Source of the DNA: RGIG2945 sp045540355
GTDB taxonomy: Bacteria; Bacillota; Clostridia; Oscillospirales; Acutalibacteraceae
Assembly (NCBI GenBank): GCA_045540355.1
Contig: JAZQHB010000071.1
Span: 49,143-113,142 of the forward strand
Direction of reading: 5' to 3'
DNA length: 64,000 nt
This document shows positions 33,961 to 42,761 of the stretch, piece after piece. Numbering within the stretch: position 1 is the first letter of the stretch; each line of letters opens with the position of its first letter. The position numbers and the translations under genes are program-made. The notes under the pieces were generated by a model. That model was not told the origin of the DNA, made no database searches, and saw only the letters and a list, made by a program, of their open reading frames with translations.

Positions 33961-33990
33961 ATTCTACCATGAAAATTATTGTTATGTCAA
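33961..33990 (-). promoter_or_regulatory. Predicted promoter of esterase copy 2
   Basis: Minus strand TTGACA, 18-bp spacer, TAGAAT. Confidence 0.65.
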
Positions 33991-33997
33991 GGCTTTA

Positions 33998-34026
33998 TTC
34001 GATAAAAGAAATTATTGTTCGATAAA
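33998..34026. repeat. Direct repeat TTCGATAAA between divergent promoters
   Basis: TTCGATAAA at 33998-34006 and again at 34018-34026, a 20-bp period (about two helical turns). The first copy sits in the near-palindrome TTAT-TCG-ATAA. It lies between the copy 2 esterase promoter and the GH2 promoter, so it may bind a regulator of both. Confidence 0.5.
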
Positions 34027-34041
34027 CGCATTTTTTCATTA

Positions 34042-34070
34042 TTGACTTTGCATTTTTTTGGTGTTATTCT
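34042..34070 (+). promoter_or_regulatory. Predicted promoter of the GH2 gene
   Basis: TTGACT, 17-bp spacer, TATTCT. Confidence 0.6.
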
Positions 34071-34101
34071 AATAAAAAGGTAACTATGGAGGTCAATTTC
34101 T

Positions 34102-35820
34102 ATGCTTAAAAATTATGATAAAATAAGAAAGCCTTTTGACTTGAACGGCGACTGGTTACTTATTGAAGATAACGCTGAAAACGGAATGTATTTTCAAAAA
34201 GTCGGTGACCTTGATTTGTGGAGAAAAATTACCGTTCCGTCGGATATAGCAACCTGCTACCCCGAACGACCTTATAACACGGGTGTGTTCTGGTACAGAA
34301 AAACTTTCACTCTTGATGATGCTTATGCTTCACGCAGAATTGTTCTTCATTTTGATGCGGTAAACTGTCTTTCTCACATATATTTAAACGGAAAATATGT
34401 AGGCGTAAACGAACAGGGATTTTTACCTTTTGATGTTGATATCACCGAGGCTGTAAAATTTAATAAAGAAAACGAGCTTTTGGTCCGCGTTGATATGAGA
34501 AGAAAGCAAGGACAAATCCCAACATCTTTTTATTGGAAAAACTACGGAGGTATTCTCCGTGATGTCTGCATTTACTCAACAGACTTTTCATATATAGATA
34601 AAGCTCATGTTGAGGCACACTCTGACGGCAGAGCAATCTTTAACACAAAAATTGTTTCAGATAAAAATCTTATTCAAAAAATTATTATTAAAGATGCTGA
34701 TGAAAAAATAATTTTTGAAACAGAAAACAAAGCAGAAGCGGAGTTAAAAGTTGAAACAAAAGCAAAAAATATTTCACTCTGGAGTGTTGATACCCCCACG
34801 CTTTACACCGCAGAAATTTCTCTCTTAAAAAACGGAGAAATCATTGATAAAAAAGCAATCAGATTCGGCTATCGTGATATAGGAATTACAGACGGTAAGA
34901 TTTGTCTTAACGGAAAAGAAATTTTCCTCAAAGGCTTTAACCGTCACGAAGACCATCCTAAATCGGGCGGTGCTGCTTGTGAGGAAGTTGTAAAAGCAGA
35001 CTTTAAAATGATAAAAGAATCGGGTGCAAACTTCATCAGAATGTGCCACTATCCGCACGACGAAAGAGAGCTTGATGAAGCAGATGAGCTCGGACTTCTT
35101 CTCCTGGTTGAAATTCCGCTTTGTGCATATATGACAGACTGTTTCGGAATTGAAAATCCCGAAGACCCGAGGCACAACGATGTGGTTTACAGAAACGCAA
35201 GAGAAAATCTTATAAGAATGATTAACCGCGACAGAAATCATCCGTCCGTAATCATTTGGTCTGTAAGTAACGAAAATAACGAGCCGGAATCAACAGTGGT
35301 CTTGGATAATCACAAGGCACTTATTCAGTTAGCACATAAGCTTGACCCGACAAGACCCGCAACTCATGTTTCAATGCACAGCAGACACCCAAAGAGAGAT
35401 ACATTTTTCATTTATGATGATGTAATTTGTGTCAACACCTATGCGACTTTGCTCGGCAGAAAAACAAGACGCGATGAAAATTATGATTTCAAAAAGTCAA
35501 GGCAGATGTTACACGAAACCATATCAGGTCTTAAAACAAGCTATCCCGGAAAGCCTGTTATTATCTCAGAGTTTGGTTATTGTACCGGAGTTGCTTTTGA
35601 TTCCGTCGATGATGAAAAAATTCAGGCAGAAGCGGTAAAAACCGAATTCCTTGCAATAAAAGAATTCGGCGAGGGTGCAAGTGTCTGGCTCTTTGCAGAC
35701 CACAAATGGCCCGATGACCCGAAGCTTCCCGGTACATTGAGCACCTACGGTTTGCTTAACCGCGACAGAACAAAAAAAGAAGCATACGATGTCTTCTGCG
35801 AATTATTAAAACAAGAATAA
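34102..35820 (+). CDS. GH2 glycoside hydrolase (beta-glucuronidase/beta-galactosidase type)
   Basis: A 572-aa cytoplasmic GH2 enzyme. A jelly-roll domain (1-165; NCLSHIYLNGKYVG), an Ig-like domain (about 166-265) and a TIM barrel (from about 266) are visible. GFNRHEDHP is the GH2 signature; the acid/base is Glu391 in SVSNE and the nucleophile Glu490 in ISEFG. Its size is close to bacterial beta-glucuronidases (about 600 aa), and a uronate isomerase is 24 kb away, so glucuronidase is plausible, but I do not see a decisive glucuronate-binding motif. GGAGG precedes the ATG by nine bases. Confidence 0.9.
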   Translation: MLKNYDKIRKPFDLNGDWLLIEDNAENGMYFQKVGDLDLWRKITVPSDIATCYPERPYNTGVFWYRKTFTLDDAYASRRIVLHFDAVNCLSHIYLNGKYVGVNEQGFLPFDVDITEAVKFNKENELLVRVDMRRKQGQIPTSFYWKNYGGILRDVCIYSTDFSYIDKAHVEAHSDGRAIFNTKIVSDKNLIQKIIIKDADEKIIFETENKAEAELKVETKAKNISLWSVDTPTLYTAEISLLKNGEIIDKKAIRFGYRDIGITDGKICLNGKEIFLKGFNRHEDHPKSGGAACEEVVKADFKMIKESGANFIRMCHYPHDERELDEADELGLLLLVEIPLCAYMTDCFGIENPEDPRHNDVVYRNARENLIRMINRDRNHPSVIIWSVSNENNEPESTVVLDNHKALIQLAHKLDPTRPATHVSMHSRHPKRDTFFIYDDVICVNTYATLLGRKTRRDENYDFKKSRQMLHETISGLKTSYPGKPVIISEFGYCTGVAFDSVDDEKIQAEAVKTEFLAIKEFGEGASVWLFADHKWPDDPKLPGTLSTYGLLNRDRTKKEAYDVFCELLKQE

Positions 35821-35826
35821 ATTTCG

Positions 35827-36068
35827 GGGGATGTTAAAAAAAGTACAGACCGCATAAAACAAGATAAGTCAAAGGGGTTTTTGCAAGTTTATGCTTGCAA
35901 GAACCCCTTAAACAGTTAAAGAAACTCAAATTATTTTAATTTCTTGTTTTATGCTACAAACAAACATCGCCACTCGACGTACCTTTGTACGCCCTCGGGT
36001 AAATAAAATCAAGTCTGAAGTCTTGATTTTACTCCGTTTGTTCGTTCTGTATCATTTTTTCTATCCCC
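35827..36068. mobile_element. 242-bp structured element with imperfect terminal inverted repeats (MITE-like)
   Basis: The gene-free stretch 35821-36183 is mostly this element. The ends at 35827-35852 and 36043-36068 are inverted repeats matching at 19 of 26 positions and beginning GGGGAT. Inside are the arms CATAAAACAAGA (35853-35864) and TCTTGTTTTATG (35942-35953), which enclose a strong 16-bp hairpin (35872-35909, one G-T pair), and an AAAATCAAG/CTTGATTTT hairpin (36005-36030). No reading frame is convincing. It could be a MITE or a structured RNA. A target-site duplication is not evident. A further A/T hairpin (GTAAAAAAA/TTTTTTTAC, 36082-36103) follows it. Confidence 0.5.
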
Positions 36069-36124
36069 TTAAAATTGTTCCGTAAAAAAATTCATTTTTT
36101 TACAGCACCTTTTATTTAAAAACC

Positions 36125-36154
36125 TTGACACTACATACTTCGAAGTACTAAAAT
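36125..36154 (+). promoter_or_regulatory. Promoter with 12-bp palindrome in the spacer
   Basis: TTGACA, 18-bp spacer, TAAAAT. The spacer holds the perfect palindrome TACTTCGAAGTA (36136-36147), a likely repressor site for the two-gene unit that follows. Confidence 0.65.
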
Positions 36155-36183
36155 ATTTTCATAAGGTTTTAGGAGGATTTGCG

Positions 36184-38061
36184 ATGTATAAAATTTCAGT
36201 GCCCGTTGTAAACCGTTCTGTTGAAGCACTCGGCAGAGAACGTACTCTCGAAGAAATAAAAAGATTCGATGCAGACCGAGTTTTCCTTTCACTCAGCACT
36301 TATGAAACCGATTCCGAAAAGCGAAAAATTATCATGGAAAACCTGAAAAACAATGTCCGCTTTTTCAAAGAAAACGGCCTCGAGGTCGGCTCGTGGAACT
36401 GGACTTTTCAGATTAAAAATAACGATACTTTTTTAAATATGAAAACCATCAGCGGAAAAGATATACCCAACGTAAAATGTCCGCTTGACAAAAACTTTGT
36501 TGAATTTGTAAAAGGTTACGTAAAAGACCTTGCTTCCTGCGGCGTTGACCTTATTATGTTTGATGATGATTTCCGTTACGGTTTTTTGTCCGACTCTCCC
36601 GCTTGTCTTTGCGATAATCATGTTGCCGAAATTAACCGCATTACAGGTGAAAATTCTACTCGTGAGGAGATTGAACACCACATAAAAAACGGCGGTAAAA
36701 ACAAATACAGAGATGCTTATATAAAAGCAAACGGAGATGCTTTCCGCAGCTTTGCAACTGAAATAAGAAAAGCGGTTGACGAAATAAATCCCGATATCAG
36801 AATCGGTGCTTGTGCGTGTATGACCTCTTGGGATTTGGACGGTGTTAGCACAAACGAATTAGCTCACATTCTTGCAGGCAAAACAAAACCCTTTGTCCGT
36901 CTTATCGGCGCACCCTACTGGGCGGTCGGTAACAAATGGGGTAACAGTTTACAGGACGTAATTGAATTTGAAAGAATGGAATCTGTCTGGACAAGAGATG
37001 ATGAAATCGAAATCTTCTCCGAGGGCGACTGCTTTCCGCGTCCCAGAACGAACTGTCCTGCAAGCTATCTTGAGGGCTTCGACACCGCATTAAGAGCGGC
37101 AGGTTGCACCGACGGAATTTTAAAATACGGCATCGACTATCACTCCAATCGTGATTATGAGCAAGGCTATGCACGCTTTCACGAAAGAAACCGTCAGCTT
37201 TACAAAGATATCGACCGTATTTTCGGTAACAAAAAAAGTTGCGGTGTAAGAATTTATGAAGCACCCGCAAAGCTTTCCGAAATGGTTATGCCGACGAAAG
37301 TAAACTCCGGGGTAAATATTGAAAACTTCTTTTTCTCAAAAGCCGCACGTACAGCTGCTTTCAATACAATTCCCACAGTTCACGAAGGTGAAGGACTCTG
37401 CGGCATGGTCTTTGATGAAAGCGCAAGACATATTCCCCTCACCGCACTCGAAAACGGTCTGATACTTGACCTTTCTGCGGCGGAAATTCTGATGAACAGA
37501 GGAATCGATGTCGGTATCGAAAGCATCGGCGAAAAAGTGTCAGGTGGACTTCGAGAACATTTCTTGCATAATGACAATCATATTTCCACGCAAGGCACTG
37601 CAGTTTATGATATAAAAATTAAAAACAGCGCCGAAGTTCTTTCAGACATCGAGACACCAAACGGCATTCTCCCCATTTCATATCGTTATGAAAATGCCGA
37701 CGGAAACAAATTTTTAGTACTCAACATAAATTCACGAGCACAGATGAATTCTAATCTTTTCAGGCACTACGAAAGAAGCCGTCAGTTTGCCGAGGCAGTC
37801 GAATGGTTCAGCGGTAAAAAATTGCCCGCTTACGCTTACGGACACCCCGCAATGTATATTCAATGCAAGGAAGACGAAAACTCACTTTCGGTCGGACTCT
37901 GGAATTTCTTTGCAGATATCGCAATCAATCCTGTTGTTGAAACTTCTGAAAAATATGCTAAAATAGAATTTATAAGCGGTGACGGTACGCTTGAGGGCAA
38001 TAAGGTTACGCTTGAAGATATTCCTGCTTTCGGATTTGCAGGATTCACACTCAGCAAATAG
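36184..38061 (+). CDS. Unrecognised TIM-barrel-like protein, putative carbohydrate-active enzyme
   Basis: A 625-aa cytoplasmic protein I cannot place in a named GH family. The first 350 residues look like a (beta/alpha)8 barrel: strands ADRVFLSLS, GLEVGSWNWTF, VDLIMFDDDFRYGF (acidic, after a strand), IRIGACACM and VRLIGAPYW occur at regular intervals. A possible second acid is in EIFSEGDCFPRPRTN. Then comes a part (about 375-480) like a trimerisation domain, and a small beta C-terminus (about 500-625) ending IPAFGFAGFTL. AGGAGG precedes the ATG. A Gfo/Idh/MocA oxidoreductase follows after 12 bases; such pairs often act on modified sugars. Confidence 0.6.
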   Translation: MYKISVPVVNRSVEALGRERTLEEIKRFDADRVFLSLSTYETDSEKRKIIMENLKNNVRFFKENGLEVGSWNWTFQIKNNDTFLNMKTISGKDIPNVKCPLDKNFVEFVKGYVKDLASCGVDLIMFDDDFRYGFLSDSPACLCDNHVAEINRITGENSTREEIEHHIKNGGKNKYRDAYIKANGDAFRSFATEIRKAVDEINPDIRIGACACMTSWDLDGVSTNELAHILAGKTKPFVRLIGAPYWAVGNKWGNSLQDVIEFERMESVWTRDDEIEIFSEGDCFPRPRTNCPASYLEGFDTALRAAGCTDGILKYGIDYHSNRDYEQGYARFHERNRQLYKDIDRIFGNKKSCGVRIYEAPAKLSEMVMPTKVNSGVNIENFFFSKAARTAAFNTIPTVHEGEGLCGMVFDESARHIPLTALENGLILDLSAAEILMNRGIDVGIESIGEKVSGGLREHFLHNDNHISTQGTAVYDIKIKNSAEVLSDIETPNGILPISYRYENADGNKFLVLNINSRAQMNSNLFRHYERSRQFAEAVEWFSGKKLPAYAYGHPAMYIQCKEDENSLSVGLWNFFADIAINPVVETSEKYAKIEFISGDGTLEGNKVTLEDIPAFGFAGFTLSK

Positions 38062-38073
38062 GAGGAACATTTT

Positions 38074-39147
38074 ATGGACAGATTAAAAGTTGCGATTATA
38101 GGACTTGGTCGAAGCGGTCGTGATATTCACGGCAGACACTTCAAAGATGAAATGAGAAATCAACTTTTTGATGTCGCCGCAGTAGTCGAAATTGACGAAG
38201 AAAGAAGACTTCGTGCCGCGGAAGAATTTCCCGGTTGCGATACTTATTCCGATTACGCAGAGCTTTACAAAAGAGATGATATCGACCTCGTTGTAAACGC
38301 TACATATTCCTGCGACCACTATGAAATCACGAAAGATTTACTCAAAAACGGTAAGAATGTTGTAGTTGAAAAACCCTTTGCAAGAAACAGATATGAGTGT
38401 GATAAGCTTATCAGAATTGCAAAAGAAAACAATGTAAAATTAGGTGTTTTCCAACAGTCACTTTTCGCACCCTTCTTTGACGGTGCAAAAGAAGCAATTG
38501 AAAGCGGTAAGCTCGGTGAAATCAAGCAAATAAATATTACATACAGCGGATTCCAAAGAAGATGGGACTGGCAGACAACACAGCTCAAAATGGGTGGCAG
38601 TGTCTACAACACAGGACCTCACCCGATCGGATTTGCACTCTCACTTCTTGATTTTGACCCCGATTTCGAGGTTGTATTCTCAAGACTCGGTCGCACACTC
38701 ACAAGCGGTGATGCCGATGACTATGCAAAGATTGTTATTACCGCACCTCACAAACCGGTAATCGACATCGAAATCTGCTCGAACGATGCATATCCCGCAC
38801 CCATATTCAAAATTCTCGGCTCAAAAGGCACATACAAATCAAGCGACACCGCTTATGAAATGAAATATGTCGTTGAGGGCGAAAACCCCGAAAGAGAAGT
38901 TCAGCTTGAAACACTCATAACCGATGAAGGCTTACCTGTTTACTGTAAAGAACAACTTATCACTCACGAGGAATCAGGCAAGTTTGACGGCAATGCTTTC
39001 ACAGTAGGCACGCGGAAATTCTATGAGATGATGTACTATGCAATCACAGAAAACAAACCGATGGAAGTAACACCCGAGCAGGCGGCAATGGTAATCAGCG
39101 TAATCGAACATGTTCACGCAGAAAACCCGTTGTCAGTTGAAATTTAA
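38074..39147 (+). CDS. Gfo/Idh/MocA-family oxidoreductase
   Basis: A 357-aa NAD(P)-dependent oxidoreductase. An N-terminal Rossmann fold (VAIIGLGRSGRDIHG) is followed by VVEKPFARN, the EKP motif with its catalytic Lys (about residue 97), and a C-terminal alpha/beta domain with GGSVYNTGPHPIGFALSLL. The family oxidises or reduces sugars and inositols, and some members act as redox glycosidases. Twelve bases after the preceding gene, with AGGAGG, so the two are co-expressed and probably act on one substrate. Confidence 0.9.
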   Translation: MDRLKVAIIGLGRSGRDIHGRHFKDEMRNQLFDVAAVVEIDEERRLRAAEEFPGCDTYSDYAELYKRDDIDLVVNATYSCDHYEITKDLLKNGKNVVVEKPFARNRYECDKLIRIAKENNVKLGVFQQSLFAPFFDGAKEAIESGKLGEIKQINITYSGFQRRWDWQTTQLKMGGSVYNTGPHPIGFALSLLDFDPDFEVVFSRLGRTLTSGDADDYAKIVITAPHKPVIDIEICSNDAYPAPIFKILGSKGTYKSSDTAYEMKYVVEGENPEREVQLETLITDEGLPVYCKEQLITHEESGKFDGNAFTVGTRKFYEMMYYAITENKPMEVTPEQAAMVISVIEHVHAENPLSVEI

Positions 39148-39161
39148 CACAATAAATCGGC

Positions 39162-39190
39162 AAACCCACAGGCACGAAACCTGTGGGTTT
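39162..39190. terminator. Bidirectional terminator
   Basis: AAACCCACAGG, seven-base loop, CCTGTGGGTTT. It lies between the convergent oxidoreductase and CotH genes. Confidence 0.85.
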
Positions 39191-39196
39191 ATTTCT

Positions 39197-41521
39197 TTAA
39201 CCAAAATATTTTTTCATCTGTGCATCAGTAAGATTGAAGAAAGCTTTTAAATCAGATTTTACTCTCTTGTCCCTTACCCCGTCCTTTGTGTAGTTGCGTA
39301 TTCTTTGGATTGCGTCTTCCCAACCCGATACGCTTCTGCCCCACCGTTCACGGTCACGGGGAATTTCTGATTCTATATCCTTTATAATCGAATCAAGAAC
39401 TTCGTTGATATTTTTATCGTTGAGAACTTTGTCCATCAACTCCGCATAGCGTTTCAAAAATGCATCCTGACCCTTTTTATTTTTAAGAAGTGCATTGATA
39501 AGTACGGTTTCGCCACCGACATTTCTGACAATGCCCGAAAGCGGATTATCGTTAGTAATTGTAAATGACCAATCCAAATCGAAATACATCCACCGCCACT
39601 TTCCGTCACTCTCGCTGCTGCGGAAACGACGGATATTCGCAAGGTCTTTGTCGCCGACATACGAACGGCATATATACCAATCCATAAGACTGTTGACATC
39701 AATGCGGTCTGTAAGATATTTATAGGCTTCATCAGTTGTCATATCATGACTTTTAACATAATTTTTCAAGTCCTGAAGTTCTTGTGTCGACCCCGTCTGA
39801 GTGTAGCCGTCATTCGAATATCCGATGTCAACAGAGTTTTCTGAAACGCCTAAGTGACTTGCAACATAATCGTCGCTGAATCTTTCGCGGATATAATAAA
39901 TACCCCAATATTCGCCGCCGAGATACAAAACAACCGGTTTGATTGCCTGAGCATACAATGCGGTTGTACCGTCAACCATCTTTGTCGCAAGTTCATCTCT
40001 CAAAACTGCATTACCCCAGTCCTCACTTCCGCCTTTGAGAAGTAAAGAATTGAACTCATCAAAATCTCGGTTTTCAAAGAGCTTGTATTTAAGCTTTCCT
40101 GCACCGTATTCAGAACGGAATCTTAACTGGAAGTTCTGCTTTGCTCCTTTTCGGCTATCGTTGCCGTGAAGTCTGAAACCGCAAGGTATTGAAAATTCTT
40201 CCTTACCCTTTTCAATCAAAGTAAGCTGCGACTCATATTCATAGGTTTTGTCAATGTGATTGAGAATACCCTTCTCCTTGCCGGTAAGATACCCCTGCGG
40301 TATCGCAACAGACACAACGGGTAATTCGTGATTGTGACCGATTATGTAAGTATAAGCGGTAAGTGCACTCGTATGCTTTCCGTCCGTTGCATAGGTGCGG
40401 ATTGTTGTCGTCTTATCAATTTTTATCGGTTCGGTATAAAGCGTTGAATTTTTGGTCGGATTCAAGCCATTGACGGTATAATAAATTTTGCCTTTTCCCT
40501 CTAATTTTACGGTAAGTGCCTTTTTATAAAGACCCGACTCAACACTCGCCGTCGGTACTGACATTGCGGTGTTGTCATAGCCCTCAGCATTTTCACTTCC
40601 GGGTGTGGGTTTTGCATAATAGAAAAGCTTTTTGCCCGTTCTGCCGTAGCTTTCATTCTTTGCTACATCTGAAGGCACCGTTAGTGCATCACATAATTCT
40701 TTATCTTTTGCAAGATAGACGGTTTCACCGTCTGCACTTATTTTAAACGAGGTATGATTGTTTCCGAGTTTTGTGTCACCCGAGCAATATACCACATAAA
40801 ACTCATTTGGTTTAAGACTTATTTTCGGGAATGTAAAGCGTTCGGGCTCTTTTCGTTTGTCTGTGAGTGTATATTCCGATAAATCAATTGTTTTTTGAGA
40901 AATATTCTTCACTTCAACTATATCATAATACTTGCCGTTAACAGAGAGATATGAAGAGTTTGACGGCAAAACCTCCGATATAATAAGGTCGGGAAGCTTC
41001 AACGCATTAAGATATGCCTGATAACCCTCTTTTGTGTTAGCTTGTCCGGGTGTGGGATTTTCGCAAGCTCCGTCAGAGGAAAACGATTCACCATTGGTTG
41101 ATGCAGGATATGCCAATTCGGAAATAACCTTGCCGTCGCAGGTGAGATAAACCGTTTCACCCTGTGCCGACAAATGAAATGATGCATTTTCATCAAGTGT
41201 CACAACAAGATACTCTCCCTCGCTGATTTGCATATTCTCTAAAGAATATGCAGCCTCGGGGTCTTCGGGATTATCCGTCAAAGCGTAATGCTCGAGGTTC
41301 ACCGTACCTTCTTCTCGGTAATAAAGCTCAATCCAGTCAAGGTCATGTCCCATAACTAACTTTTCGTTATCAGGCATAACCTCTGTAATAATAATATTTT
41401 TCGGAACAAATTTTTCTGTAGTGGTTTCTTTTTTTTTGTCAACATTTGCCGTAGGCTGACAAGCAGTAAAAGCAATAATAAAAATCACTGCCGCAAGCAA
41501 TAAAGAAATGATTTTTCTCAC
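39197..41521 (-). CDS. CotH-family lipoprotein with lamin-tail domains
   Basis: A 774-aa predicted lipoprotein starting at GTG (GGAG ten bases upstream). MRKIISLLLAAVIFIIAFTAC gives a lipobox and Cys21. Two lamin-tail domains follow (about 45-170, IIITEVMPDNE...DWIELYY; about 176-320, LIISEVLPSNS), then a chitobiase-C-like segment (about 325-395, GKIYYTVNGLNPT...YTEPIKI) and a CotH kinase-like domain (about 400-730) with RLHGNDSRKGAKQNFQLRFR, NSLLLKGG and RWMYFDLDWSF. CotH of Bacillus is a spore-coat protein kinase; surface homologues like this are common in Clostridia and of unknown role. Last gene of a three-gene operon. Confidence 0.88.
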   Translation of the reverse strand: MRKIISLLLAAVIFIIAFTACQPTANVDKKKETTTEKFVPKNIIITEVMPDNEKLVMGHDLDWIELYYREEGTVNLEHYALTDNPEDPEAAYSLENMQISEGEYLVVTLDENASFHLSAQGETVYLTCDGKVISELAYPASTNGESFSSDGACENPTPGQANTKEGYQAYLNALKLPDLIISEVLPSNSSYLSVNGKYYDIVEVKNISQKTIDLSEYTLTDKRKEPERFTFPKISLKPNEFYVVYCSGDTKLGNNHTSFKISADGETVYLAKDKELCDALTVPSDVAKNESYGRTGKKLFYYAKPTPGSENAEGYDNTAMSVPTASVESGLYKKALTVKLEGKGKIYYTVNGLNPTKNSTLYTEPIKIDKTTTIRTYATDGKHTSALTAYTYIIGHNHELPVVSVAIPQGYLTGKEKGILNHIDKTYEYESQLTLIEKGKEEFSIPCGFRLHGNDSRKGAKQNFQLRFRSEYGAGKLKYKLFENRDFDEFNSLLLKGGSEDWGNAVLRDELATKMVDGTTALYAQAIKPVVLYLGGEYWGIYYIRERFSDDYVASHLGVSENSVDIGYSNDGYTQTGSTQELQDLKNYVKSHDMTTDEAYKYLTDRIDVNSLMDWYICRSYVGDKDLANIRRFRSSESDGKWRWMYFDLDWSFTITNDNPLSGIVRNVGGETVLINALLKNKKGQDAFLKRYAELMDKVLNDKNINEVLDSIIKDIESEIPRDRERWGRSVSGWEDAIQRIRNYTKDGVRDKRVKSDLKAFFNLTDAQMKKYFG

Positions 41522-41539
41522 AGTTCAACTACTCCTGTT

Positions 41540-42751
41540 TTATTTTATAAAATTGTTCAGGAATTCCTTTACCTCAATGATATAGCTGCATATTTTTTTG
41601 ATTACTTCATAAGCTGTTGCAAAAAATTTTTTTGCCTTTGCAAGAAATTTTTCAAAGTCACTTTCATTGGTCTGAAGCTCAAATCTTGCATTTTTCTCAA
41701 GCACACTACCCTCATAGGTATAAAGCTCATTACCGTAATTTTTTATATCATTCTCATCAAAATTAAAGACTCTGATGCCGTAAGGTCCGTCCTTTGAAAA
41801 CTCGCAGCCGTAAGTAAAGCCCAATTCTATTCCGTCATAAACTCCCGTATAGCCGTCCTGATGCATGTGTCCGAAATACGCACCTAAGATATCTCCCTGC
41901 TCTTTCCACGCCTTAAACTCATCGCTTGTGCTGCCGGGGAGCATCAGATTTTTAAAATGTCCTTCTGCAATTTCAGGATTAAGTCTGTAATACTTTTCAC
42001 CAAATTTCTTCGCACCCTTATCCCAGAAATGACATTTTTCAAAAAGGTTGCCTATATCTGAAGTCTGTATATGTTGGAAAAGTATTGAATTTACAGCCTC
42101 ACCGCCGTTTGCTTTTTTGAGAGCATCACTTTCCTGTTTATACCATTTGATTTGCTCATCAGTTACATTATCCTCTCCCGTATCCATAATCCAGATATTC
42201 AAAGCAGTTTTTCCGTCGCTTCCCTTGATTTCAAGATTATAGTCAATTCTTGAGAGAGAATCGTCGCTTTCATCTCTGACAAGGCAGTTTTCATAACCAC
42301 CGTAAATTTTCAACCAATCCTCGGCTGTAATGCCTGACTCATAATCATTATTTCCCTGAGCAACAGCAAACGGAATATCCGCTTTTTCTGCTGCGGAAAA
42401 CACCACATCACAGACAATCTTTGCATTTTCAAGTGTCTGTGCATAGTCGCCCTCGACAACTATTCCCTCTCTGCCGTCCTCATCATCAACACCGTTGTCA
42501 CCTTTTCTGTAATCCTCAACAATATCACCCGTAAAAACAATGAGGTCGGGGTTAGCTTCTCTGATTGCAAGTTCAATAAAATTTGCCAAATCATACGCCG
42601 GATAGTGGTCGTCCTGAGGGTCGCTTATCTGCAGGACTGTAAACTTTCCGTCGTTTCCGAACTTAAGCTCTGCTTCGCTCTCAGCACTAACGACTATAAG
42701 CGATGAAAGAATTATAATTACAGCTAATAAAAAACCAGTTACTTTTTTCAT
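41540..42751 (-). CDS. Secreted metallophosphoesterase-family protein with altered metal site
   Basis: A 403-aa protein started at the ATG at 42751 (AAGGTG six bases upstream; an earlier in-frame GTG is part of that site). Signal peptide MKKVTGFLLAVIIILSSLIV then VSA. Calcineurin-like metallophosphoesterase motifs are present: ISDPQ, FTGDIVED, GNND, FQHIQ and GHMHQD. The usual DxH is DPQ, a variant known in some subfamilies, and GNHD/E reads GNND, so the catalytic His of that motif is replaced by Asn. The C-terminal 60 residues are helical and basic. Middle gene of the sialidase-CotH operon; the substrate is unknown. Confidence 0.85.
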   Translation of the reverse strand: MKKVTGFLLAVIIILSSLIVVSAESEAELKFGNDGKFTVLQISDPQDDHYPAYDLANFIELAIREANPDLIVFTGDIVEDYRKGDNGVDDEDGREGIVVEGDYAQTLENAKIVCDVVFSAAEKADIPFAVAQGNNDYESGITAEDWLKIYGGYENCLVRDESDDSLSRIDYNLEIKGSDGKTALNIWIMDTGEDNVTDEQIKWYKQESDALKKANGGEAVNSILFQHIQTSDIGNLFEKCHFWDKGAKKFGEKYYRLNPEIAEGHFKNLMLPGSTSDEFKAWKEQGDILGAYFGHMHQDGYTGVYDGIELGFTYGCEFSKDGPYGIRVFNFDENDIKNYGNELYTYEGSVLEKNARFELQTNESDFEKFLAKAKKFFATAYEVIKKICSYIIEVKEFLNNFIK

Positions 42752-42761
42752 ATTGTTCACC

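Noticed and set aside
34825..35241. 138-codon minus-strand frame within the GH2 gene
   Set aside because: Shadow of the GH2 reading frame with no ribosome site or recognisable domain.
35872..35909. Hairpin as terminator of the GH2 gene
   Set aside because: The stem is strong but no T tract follows on either strand; it fits better as part of the 242-bp element.
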